A DNA stretch of 23,620 nt from IMG/VR virus record IMGVR_UViG_3300017768_000087, positions 1 through 23,620 of that record; one strand, given 5' to 3'. How positions within the stretch are numbered: the stretch's first letter is position 1; each line of letters begins with the position of its first letter. The translations under genes and the position numbers were made by a program. Shown here in pieces: positions 16,830 to 23,620 of this stretch. The stretch is from a virus. The notes beneath the pieces were generated by a model that searched no databases, was not told where the DNA came from, and worked only from the letters and a program-made list of their open reading frames with translations.

Positions 16830-18530
16830 CTATGAATCAAATTTACCAATTGCTAATATCTCGTCATCACTTTCTAAATCATAACCAATAGAGTCTGTGT
16901 TTACCTTTAATAAAAATGTACCACCATCTGATTGCTGAATAGATACTGCGTCGTGTTCCATATATTGTCCATTGATAAAGAATACAAAATCATTTTCACT
17001 TGTTGATGTTAAATCACCTGGAGCAGAAGCTGTCACTGCACTAAAACTTGCGGTATTCGTACTGATAATAGTATTTGATTTTTTGTAAAAATTCTTTCTT
17101 AAATAGTCTGTTTCGTTTGTTGATACCCCACTAATACTAAAATTAGCTAATGCGTACTCCGTAACTAAATTAGTTTGACTGGCGTCAGTTAATGCAGGGT
17201 CATTTGAAATTCCATTTACTTCATATCCATTCAAACTGAATGAACCCGTGATATCAACTGAACCAGTAAACTCGTGACTATCATCTAAGGTATCACCAAA
17301 TTCATTTGAACCTTGTGAAAAGTCTATTGATTGAGTAGTTATTTCAGTTATGAATACTTGTGAAACTAAACTACCAGTAACGGTTAAATCTCCAACTACC
17401 GTCATACTACCGGTTATTGCGGTAGACCCTGTTATTTCTATTGTTCCGTCTGATGAACTAATACTTCCATCTGCAATTACAGTAGTTCCTGTTCCTATTT
17501 GAACTGAGTTTGCAGTTAATGTGTTGAATTGAACATTGTCAGATGTTCCGACTGATTGTCCAATTGAAAATTCTTGTGTTAGATTGTCAGAACCATCAAA
17601 AGAAAATCCATTGTTAGATAAGGTTACACCAGTTCCTTGTTCAAACAACAATCCATTTGAAATGTTGATTGAAAATATATCTTTTGTTTCTTCACCAAAT
17701 TCTGCTGCATTAGAACTCAATCCTACTCTTTTACCAGTATCGTCTACTAATGTTGTATCTGTACTTTCTCTAACAATCAATTTTTTAGGTGATAAGTATT
17801 TTTGAGTAGTGTTATAGTTGTTATATGACTCTGGTAAAATATAACCATTTAAAGTCATTGTAAAGTTTGTCTTGATTAATCTTTCACCCTCAACTTCAGT
17901 AGCGTTTGAAAAACTATCAATTGAAGTTCTGAATTTCATTTTACCAGGCTCACCCCAATAAGAACCATCAGAGTAATTTACTTTTTCAACGATACGATTC
18001 ATTTGTTCAATGTAAGATGTCCAAATGATAAACTCATATGTTAAAGTTACATAATCTGGTATTGCAACATTATAGTACTCTCTACCTGGTATTAGGTTTT
18101 GTTGAACTGAAAATTTATCAAAACGATTTTGTTGTGAATATTTTTTCTGAAAAGAATAAAATAATTTTGGGTCATTAGCATCTAATTTATCTACGGAAAA
18201 ATTATCATTACGACTCATACTTGTTCTTTTGAAAGCAATCAACGGAACAATAATTTGTCTTTTTTTGTCTCGTAAATATCCTTGTTTAGAAACTTGGGTC
18301 CATCTTTCTGGTGAAGCATAAATACAAGGAACTTTAACTTTTTCCTCATTTACTTCTACATCGGGTTTAATTACTTCGTTGAAGTAATACATAACTGCTG
18401 AATCCATATCCATAATACCTACGGATAAATTCTTTACATCGTCTTTAACACCCGCTGGATTACGACTAATCTTTTCTCCACGATTGAATATTTTTCTCTG
18501 ACTTCTTGGTATTGGTTTACTTCTTGCCAT
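16830..18530 (-). CDS. gp15-like tail completion protein fused to a fibre-like module
   Basis: Residues 1-262 are a second copy of the tail completion/sheath stabiliser protein. They align without gaps with the neighbouring 267-aa protein; by hand count about 175 of 260 positions are identical, including SKQGYLRDKKRQIIVPLI (81-98) and YWGEPGKMKF (191-200). Residues about 290-566 are a fibre-like module paralogous to the 288-aa protein, with FSIGQSVGTS (321-330), EFGDTLDDSHEFTGSVDITG (410-429), SFSAVTASAP (495-504) and the closing EILAIGKFDS. The gap after the first gp15 copy is 4 bases and I see no Shine-Dalgarno, so translation probably depends on the upstream gene. T4 gp15 is 272 residues and lacks such an extension. 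I infer a gp15 subunit that carries a fibre attachment arm. Confidence 0.88.
   Translation of the reverse strand: MARSKPIPRSQRKIFNRGEKISRNPAGVKDDVKNLSVGIMDMDSAVMYYFNEVIKPDVEVNEEKVKVPCIYASPERWTQVSKQGYLRDKKRQIIVPLIAFKRTSMSRNDNFSVDKLDANDPKLFYSFQKKYSQQNRFDKFSVQQNLIPGREYYNVAIPDYVTLTYEFIIWTSYIEQMNRIVEKVNYSDGSYWGEPGKMKFRTSIDSFSNATEVEGERLIKTNFTMTLNGYILPESYNNYNTTQKYLSPKKLIVRESTDTTLVDDTGKRVGLSSNAAEFGEETKDIFSINISNGLLFEQGTGVTLSNNGFSFDGSDNLTQEFSIGQSVGTSDNVQFNTLTANSVQIGTGTTVIADGSISSSDGTIEITGSTAITGSMTVVGDLTVTGSLVSQVFITEITTQSIDFSQGSNEFGDTLDDSHEFTGSVDITGSFSLNGYEVNGISNDPALTDASQTNLVTEYALANFSISGVSTNETDYLRKNFYKKSNTIISTNTASFSAVTASAPGDLTSTSENDFVFFINGQYMEHDAVSIQQSDGGTFLLKVNTDSIGYDLESDDEILAIGKFDS
16833..17663 (-). 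other. Fibre-like C-terminal module fused to gp15 copy
   Basis: Residues about 290-566 of the fusion. The module is absent from the neighbouring gp15 copy and present as a separate gene immediately downstream (288 aa). The junction is a short linker at about 262-290 (V-D-D-T-G-K to D-I-F-S-I-N-I). Confidence 0.85.
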
Positions 18531-18534
18531 AATA

Positions 18535-19338
18535 TTATTTATTAATTATATCCTCTAACTTTTTATCAGTTTGTTCCCTGATAATAATTTTTTTTGGTGT
18601 GTAATACTTTTGTGTTGTAGTTTTATTGTTAAAGTGTTCTGGTAATATATAACCATTTAACACAACACTAAATTTTGTTTTAATAATTTTTTCATTATCT
18701 AATTCAGTAGAATCTTCAAAAGTATTAATTTCACTTTTAAATTTCATCTTACCTGGTTCACCCCAGTATGCTCCGTCTGAATAGTTAATCATTTCTATAA
18801 TTTTATTCATTTGGTCAATGTAAGAAGTCCATATTGTAAATTCATATGTAAGTTTAACATAATCTGGCATAACAACATTATAAAACTCTTTTCCTGGTTT
18901 AGTTCCTTGTAAAATATCAAACTTATCAAATCTATTGTGATTTGTATTTTTTCTTTCAAAAGAGTAAAACAAATTAGGATTATTTGCATCTAACTTGTCA
19001 ATAGACATATTTGTATTTTTTTCCATAGATGTTCTTTGAAAAACAATCAAAGGAACTATAATCTGTCTTTTTTTATCTCTTAGATATCCTTGTTTAGATA
19101 TTTGATTCCATTTTTCATTTGAACCATAAATACACGGGACATCAACTACTTCTTCATTTACTTCTACTTTTGGTTTAATCACATTATTGAAATAGTACAT
19201 AATAGCACTATCCATATCCATTAAACCAATGGATAAATTTTTTACATCATCTTTTACTGCAGGTGAATTACGACTTATTTTTTCTGCACGATTAAAAGAT
19301 AATTTTTCGTTTCTTGGAACCGGTTTACCTCTTACCAT
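18535..19338 (-). CDS. Tail completion and sheath stabiliser protein (T4 gp15-like)
   Basis: In T4-like phages gp15 forms a hexameric ring that caps the finished tail, binds the last sheath ring and joins tail to neck. This 267-residue protein is near the T4 length (272) and sits directly after the gp13- and gp14-like genes, as in T4. It shows the family layout: an early V-P-C-I-Y segment (67-71), R-Q-I-I-V-P-L-I (91-98), K-L-T-Y-E-F-T-I-W-T-S-Y-I-D-Q-M (162-177) and L-N-G-Y-I-L-P (227-233), the counterpart of T4's VNGWMYPP. The ATG overlaps the upstream stop (TAATG) behind an AGAGG site. Because it lacks a fusion, this is likely the standard ring subunit, with the next gene encoding a specialised paralogue. 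Confidence 0.85.
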   Translation of the reverse strand: MVRGKPVPRNEKLSFNRAEKISRNSPAVKDDVKNLSIGLMDMDSAIMYYFNNVIKPKVEVNEEVVDVPCIYGSNEKWNQISKQGYLRDKKRQIIVPLIVFQRTSMEKNTNMSIDKLDANNPNLFYSFERKNTNHNRFDKFDILQGTKPGKEFYNVVMPDYVKLTYEFTIWTSYIDQMNKIIEMINYSDGAYWGEPGKMKFKSEINTFEDSTELDNEKIIKTKFSVVLNGYILPEHFNNKTTTQKYYTPKKIIIREQTDKKLEDIINK

Positions 19339-19823
19339 TAGAAACCTCTATATTCTTCTAAGTTTGTGGTTGGCATTCTTGTTAAATGAGCCTGTACCAC
19401 TATTGAATGAGATTTTGTTGGGTCCCCACCTACTAATTGGTTTTCGTTATAGTTTTTAATTTCAAAATAACCTTCGTTCCATTTCAATATATCACCGATG
19501 TCTGGTCGTATATCTGATTCTACTAAGTATGCTCTTTGAAATGCAAATGATACATTTTGTCTGTTATCTGCACCGAAGTCATCATAGTTGAAATCAAAGT
19601 CCTCAGCATTAACAATACACGGAAGTTTTACACCTTGTTTGTAAGTTTTACCTTGTGAAGCTTCACCATACATATTTGTTTCTGTATCATATACTGAAGT
19701 TCTGTAAAGAATTACAAACTGGTCGATTATCCCACAATCGTCTTTATTTGGTTCACCTAAAAGTTCTTTGTTGAACTTTTCTATGGTTGCCAAATCTTTT
19801 GCTCCATAATATCTTTGTGGCAT
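19338..19823 (-). CDS. Neck protein (T4 gp14-like)
   Basis: This 161-residue protein lies between the gp13- and gp15-like genes, the gp14 position in T4-like phages. Its pattern fits marine gp14-like proteins: V-I-L-Y-R-T-S then T-E-T-N-M-Y-G-E-A (47-60), an N-Y-D-D-F-G-A-D segment (79-86), R-P-D-I-G-D-I-L-K-W-N (about 106-116) and Y-F-E-I-K-N (118-123). T4 gp14 is 256 residues, so this is a short form, and the gene order carries much of the assignment. Gp14 with gp13 forms the neck that closes the head and accepts the tail. The gap to the upstream gene is 4 bases, and an AGGAT site overlaps the gp13 stop. Confidence 0.72.
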   Translation of the reverse strand: MPQRYYGAKDLATIEKFNKELLGEPNKDDCGIIDQFVILYRTSVYDTETNMYGEASQGKTYKQGVKLPCIVNAEDFDFNYDDFGADNRQNVSFAFQRAYLVESDIRPDIGDILKWNEGYFEIKNYNENQLVGGDPTKSHSIVVQAHLTRMPTTNLEEYRGF

Positions 19824-19827
19824 TGAT

Positions 19828-20976
19828 TTATCCTACGTAAATTGGGTAAGGTACTTTTTTCAAAGTTTCTTGTTGAGAGTCTTGCTCTTCTCTTTGAGCT
19901 TCTAACAACGCCTTACGACTTGTTTGTTCTAAATTTTCTCTTAGTTGTTCTATTAATTGTTCTTTTTCTGCAGTTGCTTCTGCTCTTAAAGTATCTCCGT
20001 CAAGTGAAACTTCTGCGTTTGGAATTGGAATACTACCATACTTGGAACGAATAATTCCTAATAACTCTTTTGATAGTGCTAATGCGTATTTTCTAATCCA
20101 TTGTTTACCCACATCATTGATGTTTGAATAAGTCATAAAATCATAACTAGCATTTGAGTAATCTGAAACTACTCCTAATGAACCACTATAACGAGTTTTT
20201 ACTGGATTGTCTCTATCGTCTGTTTTTATATAATCAATCCAAACTGAGCCTGAAGATGTTGGAACTGGAAATATTCTTAAATTATTATTTTGAATATCAA
20301 AAGAGTAAGCTGACTTTCTAATCTGGTCATTGAACTCGATTGCTTGAACTCTCAATAAATCTGCATATATTGGTTGCATTACAAATGTAATTGCTGGTGA
20401 TTGATTTCCAAAACCAAAACCATCCAACATATTGTATGTTCCCATTCCTGTCATAGCATATGGGTCAAAGTATCTCGATACTGCTGGTCTTGCTTCGTAA
20501 TGAACTCGTTTAACTTCTATAGCACATTGTTCCGTATCAGCTATTAATTCATTCAAGTCATAAGTTTGACTACCTGAACCAACTGCAATTGAAGTTCTTT
20601 TGTATTCTACGGTTCCTCCGACTCCAGCTTCTGAACCATAATCTTCTGCTATAAATACATTTTCAGAAAGTCCTGATTTAACTCGTTTGTGAGTAAAGTT
20701 TGAACTGGTTGATTGACCTCTTAAATGTAATAAGTTATCACGAATGTTGAATTGATTGACTTGTGCTGAGTATTCAGAAATACTTTCTTCTAAACAAGCG
20801 TAAAATTGTTGGTCTTGAAGTTCAATATCTATGATTGGATATCCAAGTCTTTTTGCACACCAAGTTGCTACTTGTGGTGCTTCATTTTGAAATTCTGTAT
20901 CGCTGTCGTATAGTCCGAATGGTGTTTTACCATAAACACTCGAACCACTTCCTGGCCATATTGGTTCTTGAGCCAT
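19828..20976 (-). CDS. Neck protein (T4 gp13-like)
   Basis: Gp13 is a neck protein that, with gp14, completes the packaged head and joins it to the tail. In this 382-residue protein the N-terminal region has W-C-A-K-R-L-G-Y-P-I-I-D-I-E-L (39-53) and L-E-E-S-I-S-E-Y (62-69), like the C-L-R-x-L-G-x-P-V-x-D-I-x-V start of the family. The C-terminal region has K-W-I-R-K-Y-A-L-A-L (286-295), I-P-N-A-E-V-S-L-D-G (317-326) and a long charged helix (331-377), as in other T4-like gp13 proteins. It is longer than T4 gp13 (309). A good AGGAG site precedes the ATG. It starts the neck block of overlapping or nearly touching genes. Confidence 0.85.
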   Translation of the reverse strand: MAQEPIWPGSGSSVYGKTPFGLYDSDTEFQNEAPQVATWCAKRLGYPIIDIELQDQQFYACLEESISEYSAQVNQFNIRDNLLHLRGQSTSSNFTHKRVKSGLSENVFIAEDYGSEAGVGGTVEYKRTSIAVGSGSQTYDLNELIADTEQCAIEVKRVHYEARPAVSRYFDPYAMTGMGTYNMLDGFGFGNQSPAITFVMQPIYADLLRVQAIEFNDQIRKSAYSFDIQNNNLRIFPVPTSSGSVWIDYIKTDDRDNPVKTRYSGSLGVVSDYSNASYDFMTYSNINDVGKQWIRKYALALSKELLGIIRSKYGSIPIPNAEVSLDGDTLRAEATAEKEQLIEQLRENLEQTSRKALLEAQREEQDSQQETLKKVPYPIYVG

Positions 20977-21011
20977 TAAAATTCTCCTATTAATAGTCTA
21001 TTTGTATACAT

Positions 21012-21022
21012 TAATAAATATA
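21012..21022 (-). promoter_or_regulatory. ATATTTATT motif upstream of gp13-like gene
   Basis: This reads TATATTTATTA in gene direction, 36 bases before the gp13 start, in the gap after the fibre gene. It is the same variant seen before the coiled-coil gene. A late promoter for the neck block is plausible but unproven. Confidence 0.3.
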
Positions 21023-21028
21023 ACAATA

Positions 21029-23620
21029 TTATAATTTATTCTTTAAGTCTTTAATTTCTTTTTGTTGTTCTTCAACGGTAGTTTTTAATTCTTTGATTGA
21101 TTCTACTAAATAAGGTATTATTTCTTCATACCTTAATACTTTATAATCTTTTTCATCGTCTGAGTGTAATGGGAGTTCTCTTTCGTCTACTAAGTGTGGT
21201 AATACTTTTTCTACTTCTTGTGCTTTAAATCCTGCACTTAATCTATCTCCACCCTTTTTCCAATTAAATGTTTGACCATCTAATTTGCTTATAATATCTA
21301 ATCCATTATCAATCTTTGTAAAATTCTTTTTTAATCTTATATCCGATGGTACCGATGAAAACGCAACTACATCTGCCTTTACATGCATATCTCCATCATT
21401 TTCAATTCTAACTTTTTCATCATTACCTACACTTATTATTATATTAGTAGTGGCTACATTATTAATATACATTTGCCCACCATTACTTTGGAAATGTCCA
21501 TTACCATCGTGTCGTATAAATACTTCATTATTATCCCCAGCTGCTAAATAAGCATTATCAGGAACTGCTAAATAAGTAGTAGTTAATTGCATTCTTCTTG
21601 AATTACCACAATAAAATTCCATTACATTAGCACTTGATTCTTTTATAAAGGTATCATTACCACCATCTAAGAATAGTTTTTGTGTAGGTTGTACATAAAG
21701 TCCACCGCTTTCAATACCAACATTAGCACTATTGTCAGTATAAAATCTTGCTCTACCACTACTCTCTACACTAATTTGCAATCTTGTGGAAGCATCATAT
21801 TGTATACTTGCTTGGTGCGTGCCTGTGTCATTTACTGTAAATTTATTTTGTGGATTTGACAAACCAATTCCAACATCTCCACCACCCTCTATAATAAATA
21901 AAGCATTGCTTCCTTGTGCTACTGAACTATCGTGTGAGGCAACTGATGTTTTTCTACATACTGCCCAAGCATCATTTGCATATAAAGTTCCACTAAAATA
22001 TTCTATATCACTTGCCGCATCGTGATTAAATACACCGGTTCCTCTATAACTTGCATCATCATCACTTCCTTGAAATACAATTTGACCTGATGTATAACCA
22101 TTACCCGCACCATCTATAAAAAGAGTGGTATTACCTGTTGAGGAAATTTTTGTACTTCCATCATTAACATGCAATTTATACCCAGGTGTTGTAGTGCCTA
22201 TTCCGACAAATCCAGTATCATCAATAGTCATTTGATTTGATAATGTTCCTGATGTATTAGAAGTTAAAAATCTTAATTGACTTGCAGAATCGTTATGTGA
22301 GTTTGCAAAGTGTCTAATAGCAGCATACCCAGTATTATTTGTTGTATTTGCAAATAATAAAGTTTGATAATTAGATAAATGCCCACCACCGACTGTGTGC
22401 ATATCAGCACTAATGGTTAAATTATTAGCACTTGCACTACCTTTAATGTCAAGCTTACCTCCGGGCGAATTGGTTCCTATTCCGACATTTTGGGAACTAT
22501 CTATTCTCATTGCTTCAGCATTACCTGAATACCACACGTGACCACTTGTACTTGAAGCAGCACCATAAAGCATAAATCCACCAGCATAGGCATTATCTTT
22601 TGGACCAATGTAAACATTATTATTAGAATGTATTCCAAGTAACCCTATATCATCTCCATCAGCATCTTCGCCCATAAAGAATGTATTATTAGAAATCATT
22701 ACATTTCCAGCTACGTGAAGCTTTTGTGCGGGTGATGTGGTGCCGACTCCGACATTTCCAGTTGAAGTACCTGCTAAAATTTTATTTGCAGTTCCATTAC
22801 CTCTAAAATCAAAAGTTAATCTATCGGCACTATTATTAGCATCTTGAACATAAAATCTTGTTTGACCCCAAGTTCCACTATTAACAAATTCCCATACACC
22901 ACTTGTTCCACCTGAACCACCATTAAAGGTTACATCATTATAAAGTCCATCTGTATGGAATAATTTACCATCAGTTCCACTTCCTATTTGTAAAGTAGCA
23001 TCAGGTGATGTATCAAGTAATCCTACCCTGTTAGTAGAAACATCTACATAAAAAGTACCTGAATCTATATTTACATCTCCAGCACTATATGATAAAGTAT
23101 CTACATCTCTTGTCCATTGATAATCAGAACCCCAACCATGCAATGTTCCATCATCAGCTGCCATATCCCAAAGTTCTACAAAATATAAAATATTATATGT
23201 AGATGAATGATTATGATATGCTTTTAAATTACTACCATCTACTATTGCAAGTGGATGATTAGAACTACTACCATTTCTTGATACAAGGTGTAAATCCCAA
23301 GCTCCACCATCTTGGTCATAAGTTAAAATATATACTGCTCCAGTGTCAGTACCAGTTCCTGTTGTATTTAAAGTAATTTTGTATTGATAATTAACGTGTA
23401 AAGTTGTTCCTAATTCTGTACTTAAAGTTATGGCTTGTCCATTTCCACTACCAGCTCCAGCTACACTCACAGTACCTCTATTATATTTTCTACCAGCAAA
23501 TTCTATACTACCATCTACGTGTAGCAATTCTCCAATAGAGCTAGTTCCAATACCTACTCTATCAGTACTTGCATCAGTATATAATAAAGTATCATCGTTT
23601 TGTCCTTTAACAATAAAGTC
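21029..23620 (-). CDS. Tail fibre with S74 chaperone domain (5' end outside window)
   Basis: The reading frame is open to the right edge, so the gene is partial; 863 residues are visible. A TTG at 23525-23527 is not a credible start, because the codons before it continue the fibre pattern (D-R-V-G-I-G-T-S-S). The protein is built of G-I-G-T-x-(S/T)-P segments alternating with beta-rich stretches, typical of trimeric fibres, and has one KLFLDGGNDTFIKE unit related to the giant fibre's variants. Its last 105 residues are an S74 domain: SDIRLKKN, then G-F-K-A-Q-E-V, R-Y-E-E-I-I-P-Y-L-V-E-S and a terminal coiled coil. It lies just before gp13, where T4 carries gene 12 and wac (whisker fibritin). 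It is therefore a fibre of the tail or neck; receptor and location are not shown. Confidence 0.9.
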   Translation of the reverse strand, partial: DFIVKGQNDDTLLYTDASTDRVGIGTSSIGELLHVDGSIEFAGRKYNRGTVSVAGAGSGNGQAITLSTELGTTLHVNYQYKITLNTTGTGTDTGAVYILTYDQDGGAWDLHLVSRNGSSSNHPLAIVDGSNLKAYHNHSSTYNILYFVELWDMAADDGTLHGWGSDYQWTRDVDTLSYSAGDVNIDSGTFYVDVSTNRVGLLDTSPDATLQIGSGTDGKLFHTDGLYNDVTFNGGSGGTSGVWEFVNSGTWGQTRFYVQDANNSADRLTFDFRGNGTANKILAGTSTGNVGVGTTSPAQKLHVAGNVMISNNTFFMGEDADGDDIGLLGIHSNNNVYIGPKDNAYAGGFMLYGAASSTSGHVWYSGNAEAMRIDSSQNVGIGTNSPGGKLDIKGSASANNLTISADMHTVGGGHLSNYQTLLFANTTNNTGYAAIRHFANSHNDSASQLRFLTSNTSGTLSNQMTIDDTGFVGIGTTTPGYKLHVNDGSTKISSTGNTTLFIDGAGNGYTSGQIVFQGSDDDASYRGTGVFNHDAASDIEYFSGTLYANDAWAVCRKTSVASHDSSVAQGSNALFIIEGGGDVGIGLSNPQNKFTVNDTGTHQASIQYDASTRLQISVESSGRARFYTDNSANVGIESGGLYVQPTQKLFLDGGNDTFIKESSANVMEFYCGNSRRMQLTTTYLAVPDNAYLAAGDNNEVFIRHDGNGHFQSNGGQMYINNVATTNIIISVGNDEKVRIENDGDMHVKADVVAFSSVPSDIRLKKNFTKIDNGLDIISKLDGQTFNWKKGGDRLSAGFKAQEVEKVLPHLVDERELPLHSDDEKDYKVLRYEEIIPYLVESIKELKTTVEEQQKEIKDLKNKL
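21032..21346 (-). other. S74 self-cleaving chaperone domain of the partial fibre
   Basis: Cleavage is expected just before the Ser encoded at 21344-21346 (Ser-Asp-Ile-Arg-Leu-Lys); the Lys five residues later completes the Ser-Lys pair. The domain is recognisably the same family as the giant fibre's, but differs clearly in sequence and lacks the D-T-D-A-S-G insert seen there. Confidence 0.88.

Noticed and set aside
16830-19338. Duplicated gp15 as an assembly error
   Set aside because: The copies differ at about one third of residues, with many synonymous and conservative changes, so they are true paralogues.
23525-23527. TTG start for the right-hand fibre gene
   Set aside because: The frame continues upstream to the edge with typical fibre sequence and there is no ribosome site, so the gene is partial.

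Overview
The window is part of the late, virion-structure region of a T4-like (straight-tail, contractile) myophage genome. All convincing genes lie on the minus strand and are tightly packed, so they are described in transcription order, from high to low coordinates. The DNA is AT-rich and the proteins resemble those of marine or aquatic T4-like phages more than T4 itself. The host cannot be read from this sequence. I saw no integrase, transposase, tRNA, rRNA or CRISPR array.

Layout in transcription order. (1) 23620-21029: the 3' part of a long tail-fibre gene ending in an S74 self-cleaving chaperone domain. It sits where T4 has gene 12/wac, just before gene 13. (2) 20976-18535: neck and tail-completion block, gp13-like, gp14-like and gp15-like, with gaps or overlaps of only a few bases. 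(3) 18530-16830: a second gp15 copy, about 67% identical to the first over 260 ungapped residues by hand count, fused to a fibre-like C-terminal module. (4) 16819-14204: three further fibre/adaptor-like proteins of 288, 106 and 440 aa. The 288-aa protein is a free-standing paralogue of the fusion's C-terminal half. (5) 14179-13964: a 71-aa conserved-looking small protein. (6) 13891-4493: a 3132-aa giant fibre with about 17 repeat units and its own S74 domain. (7) 4500-3103: an 82-aa unknown, then a 366-aa protein ending in a Hint (hedgehog/intein-type) autoprocessing domain. (8) 3021-2671: a small coiled-coil protein. (9) 2561-174: the tail sheath (gp18-like), followed by a strong hairpin terminator at 129-156.

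In T4, genes 16 and 17 (terminase) separate gene 15 from gene 18. Here an island of about 16 kb encoding fibres, adaptors and processing domains takes that place. Shared modules tie the island together: an N-terminal SWKK segment (giant fibre and 440-aa protein), an FGD..DD.H.FTGS segment (giant fibre, fusion, and weaker in the 288-aa protein) and an IGQ.V segment (fusion, 288-aa, 440-aa). My main inference is that the duplicated gp15 anchors a dedicated fibre or whisker assembly at the tail-neck junction. The sequence supports the duplication and fusion directly; the anchoring role is a hypothesis.
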